From: an uncultured Treponema sp.
GTDB taxonomy: Bacteria > Spirochaetota > Spirochaetia > Treponematales > Treponemataceae
Reading direction: 5' to 3'
DNA: 64,000 nt
Assembly (NCBI GenBank): GCA_900317625.1
Contig: ONHK01000011.1
Span: forward strand, 1 to 64,000
Position numbers and translations under genes: made by a program. The notes below the pieces were generated by a model that was not told where the DNA came from, made no database searches, and saw only the letters and a program-made list of their open reading frames with translations. Shown here piece after piece: positions 10,417-19,300 of the stretch (position 1 is its first letter; each line of letters opens with the position of its first letter).

Positions 10417-10872
10417 ATGAATGATGAAAAATTTTACAACAATGGATTGCATTTTGAATGTAAAAGATGTTCATTTTGCTGTGGACACTCGCCGGGATTT
10501 GTATATCTTTCCAGACGCGATTTAAATTCTTTGTGCAGCTTTTTTAAAATGACAGAAAAACAATTTATTGAAAAATATTGCCGCTGGGTTGATTATTACG
10601 AAGGTGAAACCGTCCTTGCTCTTCTTGAAAAGAAAAATTATGACTGCATACTTTGGAATAACGGATGTACAGCCTACTCCGCCCGACCTGTACAATGTTC
10701 AACATGGCCATTTTGGAGTTGGATGATAAAAACAAAAGAAATGTGGGAAGAATGTGCAAAAGAATGTCCAGGAATGAACAACGGACGCCTTTGGACTTTT
10801 GAAGAAATTGAGAAAAACCGAAAGGCATACGATGAAAATATTCCTATTAGAAAAGGCGAAATCCAACTTTAA
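10417..10872 (+). CDS. YkgJ-family cysteine-cluster protein
   Basis: A 151-residue protein with the family pattern Cys-Lys-Arg-Cys-Ser-Phe-Cys-Cys-Gly near the N-terminus, then Cys-Ile-Leu-Trp-Asn-Asn-Gly-Cys, RPVQCSTWPFW, and a final pair of Cys. YkgJ-like (UPF0153/CxxCxxCC) proteins are thought to bind a zinc ion or Fe-S cluster; their reaction is unknown. I prefer the ATG at 10417, since the ten residues upstream of it are not family-like. It converges with and overlaps the acetyltransferase gene by 4 bp at the stops. Confidence 0.75.
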   Translation: MNDEKFYNNGLHFECKRCSFCCGHSPGFVYLSRRDLNSLCSFFKMTEKQFIEKYCRWVDYYEGETVLALLEKKNYDCILWNNGCTAYSARPVQCSTWPFWSWMIKTKEMWEECAKECPGMNNGRLWTFEEIEKNRKAYDENIPIRKGEIQL

Positions 10873-11558
10873 TTCTGCTGACCATCAAGAATTCTCTTAA
10901 TTTCGTTTGCAACTTTTTGCAAATCCGGGTCGCACAAGAGCGGCAGGATTTCTGCAAGTTTTTTGCCCTGAAAATCCCACCATTTAAGCTTTAAAAGAAG
11001 TTCTGTAAGCTCATCATTGAAACGCTTTTTTATGAAGTGCGCAGGATTTCCGCCAACGAGCGTGTACGGCTCGACATCTTTTGCCACGACAGAATAAGCG
11101 GCGATAATCGCGCCGTCGCCGATTTTCACGCCGGGCATAATCACGCTTTCGCGGCCGAACCACACGTCGTTTCCAACAACAGTGTCGCCTTTGTGAGGAA
11201 GCTGCGAAACGTGGTCGGGAGTGTTTTCCGTGAACGCGCCGCCGAACACATTGAACGGATAAGTTGTCACGCTGCAAAGCCTGTGGTTCGCGGGTCCCAT
11301 TATAAATTTTGTTCCGCTCGCAATCTGGCAGAATTTTCCGATTATCAGCTTTTCGCCGAATTCAGGATAATTGAAAAGAATATTGTTTTTCTCAAAATCA
11401 GTCGGCGCAACCGAATCATCGTAGTAAGTGTAGTCGCCAATCTGAACGTTCGGAGCTTTCACAACATTTTTCACAAAGCAGGAAGTCTTGTATTCATTCG
11501 GAAAAATCTGGTTCGGGTCTGGAAGGTTTGCGTTTGAAAGAATTTTTTGTGCTGGCAT
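10869..11558 (-). CDS. CatB/Vat-like hexapeptide-repeat O-acetyltransferase
   Basis: A 229-residue left-handed beta-helix acyltransferase. Hexapeptide repeats ([IV]-G-x-x-x-x) occur at IGDYTYY, IGKFCQIA, VVGNDVWFG and IGDGAIIAAYSVVAKDVEPYTLVGGNPA, and the central loop has MGPANHR, where the His is the catalytic-type residue of xenobiotic acetyltransferases. Members O-acetylate streptogramin, chloramphenicol or cell-envelope sugars with acetyl-CoA. The substrate here is unknown. Its GC content is visibly higher than that of its neighbours, so recent acquisition is possible. Confidence 0.85.
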   Translation of the reverse strand: MPAQKILSNANLPDPNQIFPNEYKTSCFVKNVVKAPNVQIGDYTYYDDSVAPTDFEKNNILFNYPEFGEKLIIGKFCQIASGTKFIMGPANHRLCSVTTYPFNVFGGAFTENTPDHVSQLPHKGDTVVGNDVWFGRESVIMPGVKIGDGAIIAAYSVVAKDVEPYTLVGGNPAHFIKKRFNDELTELLLKLKWWDFQGKKLAEILPLLCDPDLQKVANEIKRILDGQQN

Positions 11559-11623
11559 TTTTTTGAACTCCTTGTTTTTTTCGCCTTAAAACTGCCATAG
11601 AACAGAAAAATAAACAATAGCTT

Positions 11624-12094
11624 CTAAAACTTCTCTGCTTTTTCAGCGAAAGACTTTCTGCCGTTTGTTCCAGTCTTCTCGTATATGTGGGTCAGGTGCT
11701 TTTTAACAGTCGCAAGGGAAATGTAAAGAGTTTCGGCAAGCTGAATATTTGAAAGCCCGCCCAGAACAAGCCAGCCGATTTCACTTTCACGCCGGGAAAG
11801 TCCGCTTGCAGCCGCAAACTCAAGAAATTTCTCCTTGGACGGAACTTTTTCCACCGGATTCTCCTTCACCTTCGGATCAAAAGATTCTGGCATATCACTC
11901 GCTTTATCTTTTAGCCTGCAAATCAGAAAAAACATTGCAAGAACAGCAAAAAATGAAAGCAGAATTCCAAGCATTGAGACAACTTTCAAAAGCCTGTCCT
12001 GAATGCCGACGTGCTGGACAAAAACCGCAAGCACAACCGAAAACGCATATAGAACAAGGCACAGAAGAAACAAGCCCTTCCTCATCGCCAGCAC
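11624..12094 (-). CDS. Membrane-anchored LuxR-type transcriptional regulator
   Basis: A 156-residue protein with two N-terminal membrane helices (residues about 8-28 and 40-62), a charged linker, and a C-terminal LuxR/GerE helix-turn-helix: LSRRESEIGWLVLGGLSNIQLAETLYISLATVKKHL. There is no receiver domain. The start is an immediate GTG after the upstream stop, or the ATG nine bases in; both have GAGG-like sequence upstream. It is cotranscribed with the membrane protein before it. The pair probably forms a membrane sensor-regulator unit; the signal is unknown. Confidence 0.75.
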   Translation of the reverse strand: MLAMRKGLFLLCLVLYAFSVVLAVFVQHVGIQDRLLKVVSMLGILLSFFAVLAMFFLICRLKDKASDMPESFDPKVKENPVEKVPSKEKFLEFAAASGLSRRESEIGWLVLGGLSNIQLAETLYISLATVKKHLTHIYEKTGTNGRKSFAEKAEKF

Positions 12095-12580
12095 CTATTC
12101 CTCGTCAAGATTCATAGCGTCAATAAGCGCAGTTTTTACATTCGCGTCCAAAGGAATAAGAAGAAATTCAAGAACCGCCGTATAAAAAGCTGAAATGCAG
12201 ACCACAGCAAGATTCTTTCCAAGCACGGAAAAATCCGAAACGTCCGAAAGGCACACAATAAGCGCGACGAACACGCTGAAAAATCCGCCGATAAGAACAA
12301 AACGCTGCATCATGGAAACCGCCTTTTCGCTTCGCTTGAGAAGAGCCACACCAAAATCCTTCTTTCCAGCTGAAAAAGCGCGCATAAAATCGCCCCACAT
12401 TCCGCTAAAGACCATAGGCGGAACAGAAAAAAGCAGAAGCAGCACAAGCGACGGCAAATCCACGAACATAAGGACAAGCGACAAATTGCCTTTCGTCATA
12501 AGAAGCGACACGGCAAGCGCAACAATCATCACAAAAAGCTCCACGCAAACCACAAAACCGACATTCATTTTCTTTTTCAT
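12095..12580 (-). CDS. Four-helix membrane protein paired with LuxR-type regulator
   Basis: A 161-residue protein with four predicted membrane helices (about residues 7-25, 28-55, 92-112 and 120-140). I recognise no conserved family motif. A GGAGG site sits just before the start at 12580, and its stop abuts the LuxR-type gene, so the two are translated together. It may supply the sensing half of that regulator, which is an inference from gene order only. Confidence 0.65.
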   Translation of the reverse strand: MKKKMNVGFVVCVELFVMIVALAVSLLMTKGNLSLVLMFVDLPSLVLLLLFSVPPMVFSGMWGDFMRAFSAGKKDFGVALLKRSEKAVSMMQRFVLIGGFFSVFVALIVCLSDVSDFSVLGKNLAVVCISAFYTAVLEFLLIPLDANVKTALIDAMNLDEE

Positions 12581-12854
12581 AAAAACCTCCGCTAGATTCT
12601 TTCAGACGGAAATAAAGCCGCCCGCCATTGCTAGAAAATTTACCACTGAAATTTCAGTTTGCATATTATACTTTTGCGTTTTTCAGGTGGAATTTTTAAG
12701 AAAAAACGAATTTTGCCATTCGTACCAAATCCGAAAGCCATTTTTTGTGCCGCCCAGAATATTTTCACCCCATTCGAAAATTTTTATACGCTCCCCAACG
12801 CATTTTCCACATCTAAATAAATTCCGAACCCCAAACTAACATATTTTTGCCAAT

Positions 12855-12973
12855 CGGAACCATTCCGTTTGCTGACCAAAAGCAATTTCTTAAAACGGAA
12901 TGATTCCGAAAGCTGTCTAAGCATATTTTTAACAAACGGAATAGTTCCGCAAGGCGATTTTGCTTTTTTTCTT
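12855..12973. repeat. 41-bp tandem repeat array, left part (three units, third split by prophage)
   Basis: Units start at 12855, 12896 and 12937, exactly 41 bp apart. Each begins with a 13-bp palindromic core CGGAANNNTTCCG followed by 28 variable bases often containing GCTG and a T-run. The third unit stops after 37 bases at the prophage end; its last four bases are at 50090-50093. A degenerate unit precedes at 12814. The rest of the 12581-12854 gap shows no gene. Confidence 0.85.
12969..12973. repeat. Target-site duplication, left copy (TTCTT)
   Basis: TTCTT directly abuts the prophage left end and recurs at 50085-50089. Five-base duplication is the hallmark of Mu-type transposition. The match is exactly five bases; flanking bases differ on both sides. 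Confidence 0.85.
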
Positions 12974-13020
12974 TATAATTTATAATAAATAATAACTAAC
13001 AAATTATAATAAATAATGAT
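12974..13020. repeat. Prophage left end with two transposase-site-like repeats
   Basis: The end begins TATAATTT. A first AT-rich copy (AATTTATAATAAATAATAA, 12978-12996) and a second (13001-13020, AAATTATAATAAATAATGAT) resemble each other. The second is perfectly inverted at 50039-50058, 26 to 27 bases from each end. These are probable binding sites for the MuA-like transposase. Confidence 0.7.
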
Positions 13021-13057
13021 ATTTCTTAGGCTTCAATTTTTGATGATTTATTCTTTT

Positions 13058-14449
13058 TTATTTCTTTGAAAGCACATCAAGTATCACTTTCTTTGCTTTC
13101 TCAAAAGACTCCTTCTCGACATTGTAATCAAGCTGGCTTCTTAGTTCCTGCTCTGCGACCTTTTTCTGCGTATCATCGAGAATTGACATTGTTGAGTTGA
13201 TAACATCTGTGGCGAAAAGAGAGGCTGCCTGTTCAGCAAAGCTGTCAGACTGTTTGAATTTCTCCACTTCTTCAGTAAGGTTTCCGTAGTCGCAGCATAT
13301 GCGGATATTCGGATGTTTCAAGGCGAGTCCATTTAAGGCTGGCAGAATCTGGTTTACATCACCCTTTACATTTGAGAGATAGAAGTATTCATCCTGTCCT
13401 TCAGGCTCGAAAATCTTTGTGTAGCTTCCACGGAATGTTACTGGAGAAACATAAATTCCGTCTATGTCAGCACCTTTTATATTGAAGTAGCTTATTGTAC
13501 GCTCAATCTGTGCAATGCAGTTCCAGTTTCCGCAGACAACAACAGAGGTAAGACCAAAAGCACGCTCTATTAGAATATCCCATACACCTTTCATCTTTCT
13601 GCCAGATTTTGTCATAGGATAATTCGCAAGGATTCCTCCTGTTCCGATTCCTGCCTGGGTTACAAAGATTATCCTGTCAGGATTCTGTTCTGAGATGATT
13701 TTTGCAACAAGGCACTGCAAGTACTGCAAGTCCTCGTCTGTTGTCAGGTCTGAAAAGCTCCGGCAGAATCCGTACAACTCTCCGCTGGAATTGTCAAGGA
13801 ACGGATAAGTTTCCTCCGTGTTCACTATGCAGACTTTTTCTCCAAGTTCTTCCTCATAGTATTTTTTTACTTTTAGAGCAGAGCTGAATTTTCCACAGGC
13901 TGAATTTGTTCCAACGACCATTGTGATTTTTGTTTCAGCCAAGAAGCCTGCCTGAAACTGTCCGTCGTATTCAGAAAGTTCTTCCAAATCATTTTTTGTT
14001 ATAAACTTGTTCAGGCCGTTTTTATAGTTTCTTGCAATGTCATCAAATTCTTCGCTGAACGCATTTCCAAGATAAATCTTCTTTCCGGCTTGCTTCGCCT
14101 TTTCTATTCGTGCAAGGACAGTGTTGATTTTTTCTTCAGCAGCTTTTATGTCGCCCCAGTTGCCAAGAATGAAAGGAATTGACATAAATGTAACATAGCA
14201 GTCGCACCATTCAAGAGCCTTGTCAAAATCAACAGTAAATTTTGTACGCCTTGAATCATTGTCATCTGTGTCCTGCAACACAATCTCTCCATCTTTCAGA
14301 AGATAGTTCGTTGTGTTCACAAAATCCTTCCCCTCGATATTACACTCCATCGGGTCATAGAGAAGATACTCGTCATCTTTCTTTAAGTTCTTGTACTGTC
14401 TTGCAAGTGAGCCGACCTGCTTATCTGTCAAGTCAATAAGATATTTCAT
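13058..14449 (-). CDS. DUF1611-like P-loop protein (prophage cargo)
   Basis: A 463-residue soluble protein. Residues 1-165 form an unrecognised N-terminal domain. Residues 175-460 resemble the DUF1611 (DgcN-like) P-loop domain, with a Walker A-like loop at about 180-189 (Gly-Thr-Asn-Ser-Ala-Cys-Gly-Lys-Phe-Ser), the strand RIIFVTQAGIGTGG and VVVCGN. DUF1611 proteins include N-acyltransferase-like enzymes for D-amino acids; whether that applies here is unknown. It is the last late-arm gene, 38 bp inside the mapped prophage end, 14 bp after the radical SAM gene with a GGAG site, so the two are cotranscribed behind the tail genes. Confidence 0.6.
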   Translation of the reverse strand: MKYLIDLTDKQVGSLARQYKNLKKDDEYLLYDPMECNIEGKDFVNTTNYLLKDGEIVLQDTDDNDSRRTKFTVDFDKALEWCDCYVTFMSIPFILGNWGDIKAAEEKINTVLARIEKAKQAGKKIYLGNAFSEEFDDIARNYKNGLNKFITKNDLEELSEYDGQFQAGFLAETKITMVVGTNSACGKFSSALKVKKYYEEELGEKVCIVNTEETYPFLDNSSGELYGFCRSFSDLTTDEDLQYLQCLVAKIISEQNPDRIIFVTQAGIGTGGILANYPMTKSGRKMKGVWDILIERAFGLTSVVVCGNWNCIAQIERTISYFNIKGADIDGIYVSPVTFRGSYTKIFEPEGQDEYFYLSNVKGDVNQILPALNGLALKHPNIRICCDYGNLTEEVEKFKQSDSFAEQAASLFATDVINSTMSILDDTQKKVAEQELRSQLDYNVEKESFEKAKKVILDVLSKK

Positions 14450-14463
14450 ATTTCATTTTCTCC

Positions 14464-15438
14464 TTAATTGCATATTCTTGCAGAGCAAGTCTTGCATAAA
14501 TCGCAGGCGAATTTTCCTGCCGTATAATTGTCGTGAAGATACGCCATAGCCTTAGCGCTGTGAAGAATATCGAGCAAATCCTTGTATGTGAAAGGTGAAT
14601 AATCGTTTACATTCGCAAGAACTGCAAACGGCTTTCTGTACATTCCGGTACACGGATATATATTTCCAAGGCTGTCTATTGTAAGTGCCTGAAAGAGATT
14701 GTCGCAGTTATTGAACGGAACATAGTCGATTTTCTCTTGTTCACAGAAAACATCGACTATGTTTTCTGTAACATGCTGCGAATATTTTCTGATATATACA
14801 GGAATTATTCCGCTGTCCTTTATCGCTGTTATTTCTGGAGCGTCGGAATTTGTTGTTACTGTCTGGACTTGATAGCCGACTTCCTTGCAAAGTTCTGTTA
14901 TAAAAGCAAGCGTCTTTGTGTACTGCTCATCTGTTATGTACGGAAAACTGAATGTGGGCGGATATTTCAGTTCTTTCAGATAGCGTCTTATGTTTCCAAC
15001 GACAGTTTCAAAAGAGCCTTCGCCTTGCAGTCTGTTCCAGCTTTCTTCATCCCAGCCCCAGATTGAGATTGAAAGATGATAGCTGAATGTAAGAGAATTG
15101 AGCGTTTCTATGAATCCGTCGGGGATGAACCTTGCGTTCGTGTCCTGTGAAACAATCATTCCTGCCGTATGGATTTCCTCCATGTATTTTACAATATCAT
15201 TAACATACGGAATGAGCGTCATCTCTGCAAGACATGACGGATAGATTTTCTTTATACGCAAGCCTTGGATTGTAACATTCAGAATTTCCTTTACCTTCTC
15301 AAGCGGCATATCAGGCTTGTTTATAATCTCTCCGCAGCAGTCCTGACATTTTGCATTGCATTTTGAGTTGAATGTAAGGGAGGCGTAGTGCATCCTGTAT
15401 TCTGGTCTTGAATTGTAACGTGGGTGAATTGTTTTCAT
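14464..15438 (-). CDS. Radical SAM enzyme with SPASM-like C-terminus (prophage cargo)
   Basis: A 324-residue enzyme. Cys27, Cys31 and Cys34 form the CxxxCxxC site for the [4Fe-4S] cluster that cleaves S-adenosylmethionine. The middle has a TIM-barrel pattern (LSISIWGWDEESW). The C-terminus has the SPASM-type block ALTIDSLGNIYPC and a final CDLCKTCSARICN cluster, which suggests extra Fe-S sites. SPASM enzymes usually modify peptides or proteins, so a phage structural protein is a possible target. It starts 2 bp after the tail-associated gene, with GAGGAA overlapping that stop, so it is made with the late proteins. Confidence 0.8.
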   Translation of the reverse strand: MKTIHPRYNSRPEYRMHYASLTFNSKCNAKCQDCCGEIINKPDMPLEKVKEILNVTIQGLRIKKIYPSCLAEMTLIPYVNDIVKYMEEIHTAGMIVSQDTNARFIPDGFIETLNSLTFSYHLSISIWGWDEESWNRLQGEGSFETVVGNIRRYLKELKYPPTFSFPYITDEQYTKTLAFITELCKEVGYQVQTVTTNSDAPEITAIKDSGIIPVYIRKYSQHVTENIVDVFCEQEKIDYVPFNNCDNLFQALTIDSLGNIYPCTGMYRKPFAVLANVNDYSPFTYKDLLDILHSAKAMAYLHDNYTAGKFACDLCKTCSARICN

Positions 15439-15440
15439 AT

Positions 15441-16343
15441 TTATTCCTCGCTATCTGTTGTTCCGAATGAAAGATATGTGTTGACTGTAAATCGAGATAC
15501 AACAGTGTTTACGCTATTAGTCCTGTCTCTCAAGCCTATTACAAGATGTGTGGCAGGGTCGCCACCAAAAGCACTCGCCCTGAATCTTACCTGAACAGAC
15601 AATGTTTTTGTTGTAGAACCGTTCATTGGAATATCTGGATTGCTTACAAGACTGCCAGTCCAAAGCCCTGAGTTTGATACAACTATAAAATCGTATACAT
15701 TGGTAGACGGAGCTGTTACCTTGACACTTATGGTGTAAATATGCTCCTGCCAGTGGTAGATAGTCTTTCCGCTATGTGTTGTTTGCCATACATTTGAAGA
15801 AGAGTATGCGTAAGCCCAGTTTGTGGCACTGAAAACGGACTTCCACTGTGCATAAAGAGTCATTCCATTGCCCTTGTAAGTGCTTCCGGCATTGTAAGAA
15901 GTTCCGCTTCCGTCTGGGGATGTGTTCCATTTTTCAAATGAATAACCACTTTTTGAAAATGCGTTGCTTTTGATTGTTATGGACTCACCGTCATCTGGAT
16001 AGAAACTTTGGCTATCCATTGAGCCAGTGCCACCATTGGCGTTGTAATAAACAGTTCTTTTTGCAACAAAAGTCATTGACTTTGCAACATAATAAACTGT
16101 GCCATTCTTTTTAAAGCATAAGCTAGGAGATGAATTGTCTATATAAGTTTTTCCACTATCTGTTGTTTTGACCAGAACCTTTGTTCCTCTTGTTGCAAAG
16201 CCCGGAGAATATTTTCTTGCGGTAGAACCAGAGCCTGTGTTCATATATAGGCACAAGTTGTTTTCGGATGTCAAACCGTAAACTTCATAGTCTTCAACTG
16301 GAATATAGATTTTATCGTTATATCTAAACTTTAAATAGCCCAT
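15441..16343 (-). CDS. Phage tail-associated protein with Flg_new/InlB B-repeat
   Basis: A 300-residue protein placed directly after the tail-tip J gene (3-bp gap), where fibre or adhesion proteins usually lie. Residues about 95-170 form one Listeria-Bacteroides (Flg_new, InlB B-type) repeat: YYNANGGTGSMDS, SGYSFEKWNTSPDGSGTSY, GMTLYAQWKS. The rest is beta-rich and Ser/Thr-rich, with Trp-rich segments, and is not recognised. A role in host contact is likely. It is the closest structural neighbour of the radical SAM gene and so a candidate substrate. Confidence 0.65.
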   Translation of the reverse strand: MGYLKFRYNDKIYIPVEDYEVYGLTSENNLCLYMNTGSGSTARKYSPGFATRGTKVLVKTTDSGKTYIDNSSPSLCFKKNGTVYYVAKSMTFVAKRTVYYNANGGTGSMDSQSFYPDDGESITIKSNAFSKSGYSFEKWNTSPDGSGTSYNAGSTYKGNGMTLYAQWKSVFSATNWAYAYSSSNVWQTTHSGKTIYHWQEHIYTISVKVTAPSTNVYDFIVVSNSGLWTGSLVSNPDIPMNGSTTKTLSVQVRFRASAFGGDPATHLVIGLRDRTNSVNTVVSRFTVNTYLSFGTTDSEE

Positions 16344-16346
16344 ATT

Positions 16347-19300
16347 CTAACTTATCCAAATATCTCCGTTCTGCGGACTAGCTGGAGCTTTTGTTGGAAT
16401 TCTAAGTCCACCTGAGAAAGTTTGTCTTTCTGTCCAAGTATATGCTGAGTTTGTATCAATTTTGGCACTCGTTCCATTTTTTATAACAAAATCTGATATA
16501 GAACCGTTAGATAATGTTACCCTTATTTTGTTTGTTCCGCCGTCTTCTGTAGAAGTTTCAATCTGTTCAACTTTTACAACAGAAACACCGGGTTCTCCTT
16601 GTTTTCCTTTTAAGTTTTTAAAAGCAAAATCAATATATTTTTTTGAATCAAAACCTTTTGTTGTTACAGTAACCTCTGGAGTTCCTATGTTGGCATCAAC
16701 ACTGGCAGTAATATCACCGAACCCGGCAGATTGACCTTGCTTTCCTTGCGGTCCGGTAGCACCTGTTTCGCCTTTTGCAGTAATGAGCTTTCCGTTTTCA
16801 TCAAATTCAAGATATGCACCTGTGTCTGTTACATAGCGATAAGTATTGTTCAACGAATTAAAATAAATGCCTGTAAATCCGATTCCTGTTTCATATACAG
16901 CTTTTGTCTTTTTGTTGTACTGTTCAGATTCGTATGAACCGACAACACAAACTTCGTTATAACCGCTAGTTTCTGTATTTTGAAAAACTTTTAGACCACA
17001 AAAAAGAAACGAATTGTTGTCCTCCTGTTCATCTTTAAAAGAAAAACAACAGCAGGCAGTTATAGTATTGCCAATTTCACCATTTTTTTCGCTCAGCGAT
17101 TGAACTTTTTTATAAGAAACAGAACCTTTCCAAACAGCTCCATAACATTCAACTTCACTTTCAGATAAGAATTTGTCTACAGAATATATGCAATAATCTT
17201 CCAGATTTTGAACATAAATCTTGTTGTCGTTACTGTAAATCGGTATATAAACAGATTTGTCAGCTTCTGAAGAAGAAACGTCATTTCCATAGATAGTTAT
17301 GTTTGAAATAGCAGAAAGATTGTCTAAATTATTCGCAAATTCAAACATAGGATTTTCAAGCATAACAATTCCTTCCTGGTTTGCAGTTGAAGTATTTGTT
17401 GGAAAAAATCCAAATCGGCAAAAAACTGTTATACCGCCATCTTTTATTTGCAGATTTTTAGAAAATTCTGAAACATCACCACGAGGAATAAATGTGCTTC
17501 CTGTAACTTCCCATGTCATATTTGACTTGCTGAATCTAAGAAAAATGGTAACAAAAGAAGCTGTAAGCATAACGTATATGTAATTTGAATCATCTGTTGC
17601 AGCGGCTATGGATATTGTCTTGTTCGAGGCATTAAAACTTTCGCTTTTAGTATTTGTTGTAAGATTGTACAAGTAAAGAAGTTTGTTGTCTGAATCTGAA
17701 TCGTCAAGATACATTATATAGTCGCCAAAATAAGCGATTTCTGTAAAATCAGGCTTGTTGCCCAAATCGGTATAGTTCGTGTTTGAACCGTTTGATATTT
17801 TTGTTTTTTTTATGCAGTTCTTTTTTTTGAAAAGAATCGTTGTTGTGGAATTGTAATAAATGTATCCATCCTTGAACCAATAATCTTTTGTTACTGCGTT
17901 CAATGTTCGCTTCAATGCTGTTGTTTTTCCAGAAACTTCGTATACAGATATGGTATATGAAGAGCTTGAATTTTCTGTTACTTCGGCAAAATACAGTTTT
18001 GAATCAAACCAATGATAATTTTCTGCTGTTCTTAATTCTGTTGGTGAAGTTGTTGCACTTGAAGCGTATATGTCAATCAGTTCGTTGGAATTATAAGTTC
18101 CTTCATTTACCTGTATCATCGCTTTTTCTGGCGTAAGCTGAAAAAGAACATTTGATTTTGAATCTTTTACAGTAAAATAGCCGCCTTCAATAAGAGTTCC
18201 TGTTGCACTCATTGAAAAATCGCCCACATGAAGTTCAACATCGTAATCGATTACCGCTCCATTTTCTACTTTTGGAATAACTTTTATATATTTGTTTACA
18301 CCACCCACGCGAAACGCACCTTTATGCAAAGTTGAACCATCTTTTAAAACAGTATCGTTTACAGCCCAATAATTGTATTGGTCGCCTTGCAATGCTCCGT
18401 CTGTGATATAGCCGAGGTTCGCACAGACAGCGGAAAGCTCGTTCACGAAAATCTGGTTCGCACCAAGAGCGCCGTCAATCTTCACTTTCTTGCCGCTGTC
18501 GTTTATATCCCAAGCCTTTACAACGTCGTATGCGGAAACTGGCTTCACCTCAACAAAGCATGCGTCTGACCACCCTGACTTTCCGCCTTTTGTGAAAGCC
18601 CTTGCACGGTAGACATACATTGTGTTCATTGCACCGTCATTGTCCTGCCCGAACAGAGGAACGCTGAAAGCAACGCTTGAGCCTTTTACAGAGAGATAGC
18701 CGTCCTTGTCGCCTTTCTTGTAGTTCTCAAGGCTATCGTAAGGATTAAGACCGAGTGCAGGAGCAAACCACTCAAGCTCACTTTCATCAGTGATTACAGA
18801 ATATTTTCCGGCTGTAACCTTGTAGCCTTTCGACACCTGTAGCTCACAGCCAAGGAAGTCATATACATTGTCGCTCTGTATGTTCCAAGATACAGGAACA
18901 GTACGACCGCTAACAGACAATTTTATATCAGGAACATCAGGAATCCACCCTTTGAACACTGAAATATCAGTTGCTATGTCTGAAATTTCCACAGAATCAG
19001 CGTCAGTGCTCACAGAGAGGATTATCGTATGTGCAAGAACTTCCGCCTTTGTAGGATATGTGTTCTCCTCAAAGAGCCAGCTGTAGTCCAATGTGTCCGC
19101 CGCAGAGAGAACTTCCTTACCGTCAATCGTGAGTTTGTATGCAGGTTTAAGGTAGTAGTCGCTTGTGTTATCAGACCATGATATGTGGATTCCCTGCTTA
19201 TCCGCATAGGCTGTTACGCTAGGCTTTGTGATTTTATAGGTCTTGTATGAAGAAACATCAATTTCAATTCGTTCACTTTCTTTTGAGTCAGCTTCTGTGC

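Noticed and set aside
11037..11537. 166-codon plus-strand frame
   Set aside because: Antisense to the hexapeptide acetyltransferase, which has clear repeats and a catalytic His.
12195..12839. 214-codon plus-strand frame
   Set aside because: Thr/Lys/Ser-rich product opposite the membrane protein gene, running into non-coding DNA; no family marks or ribosome site.
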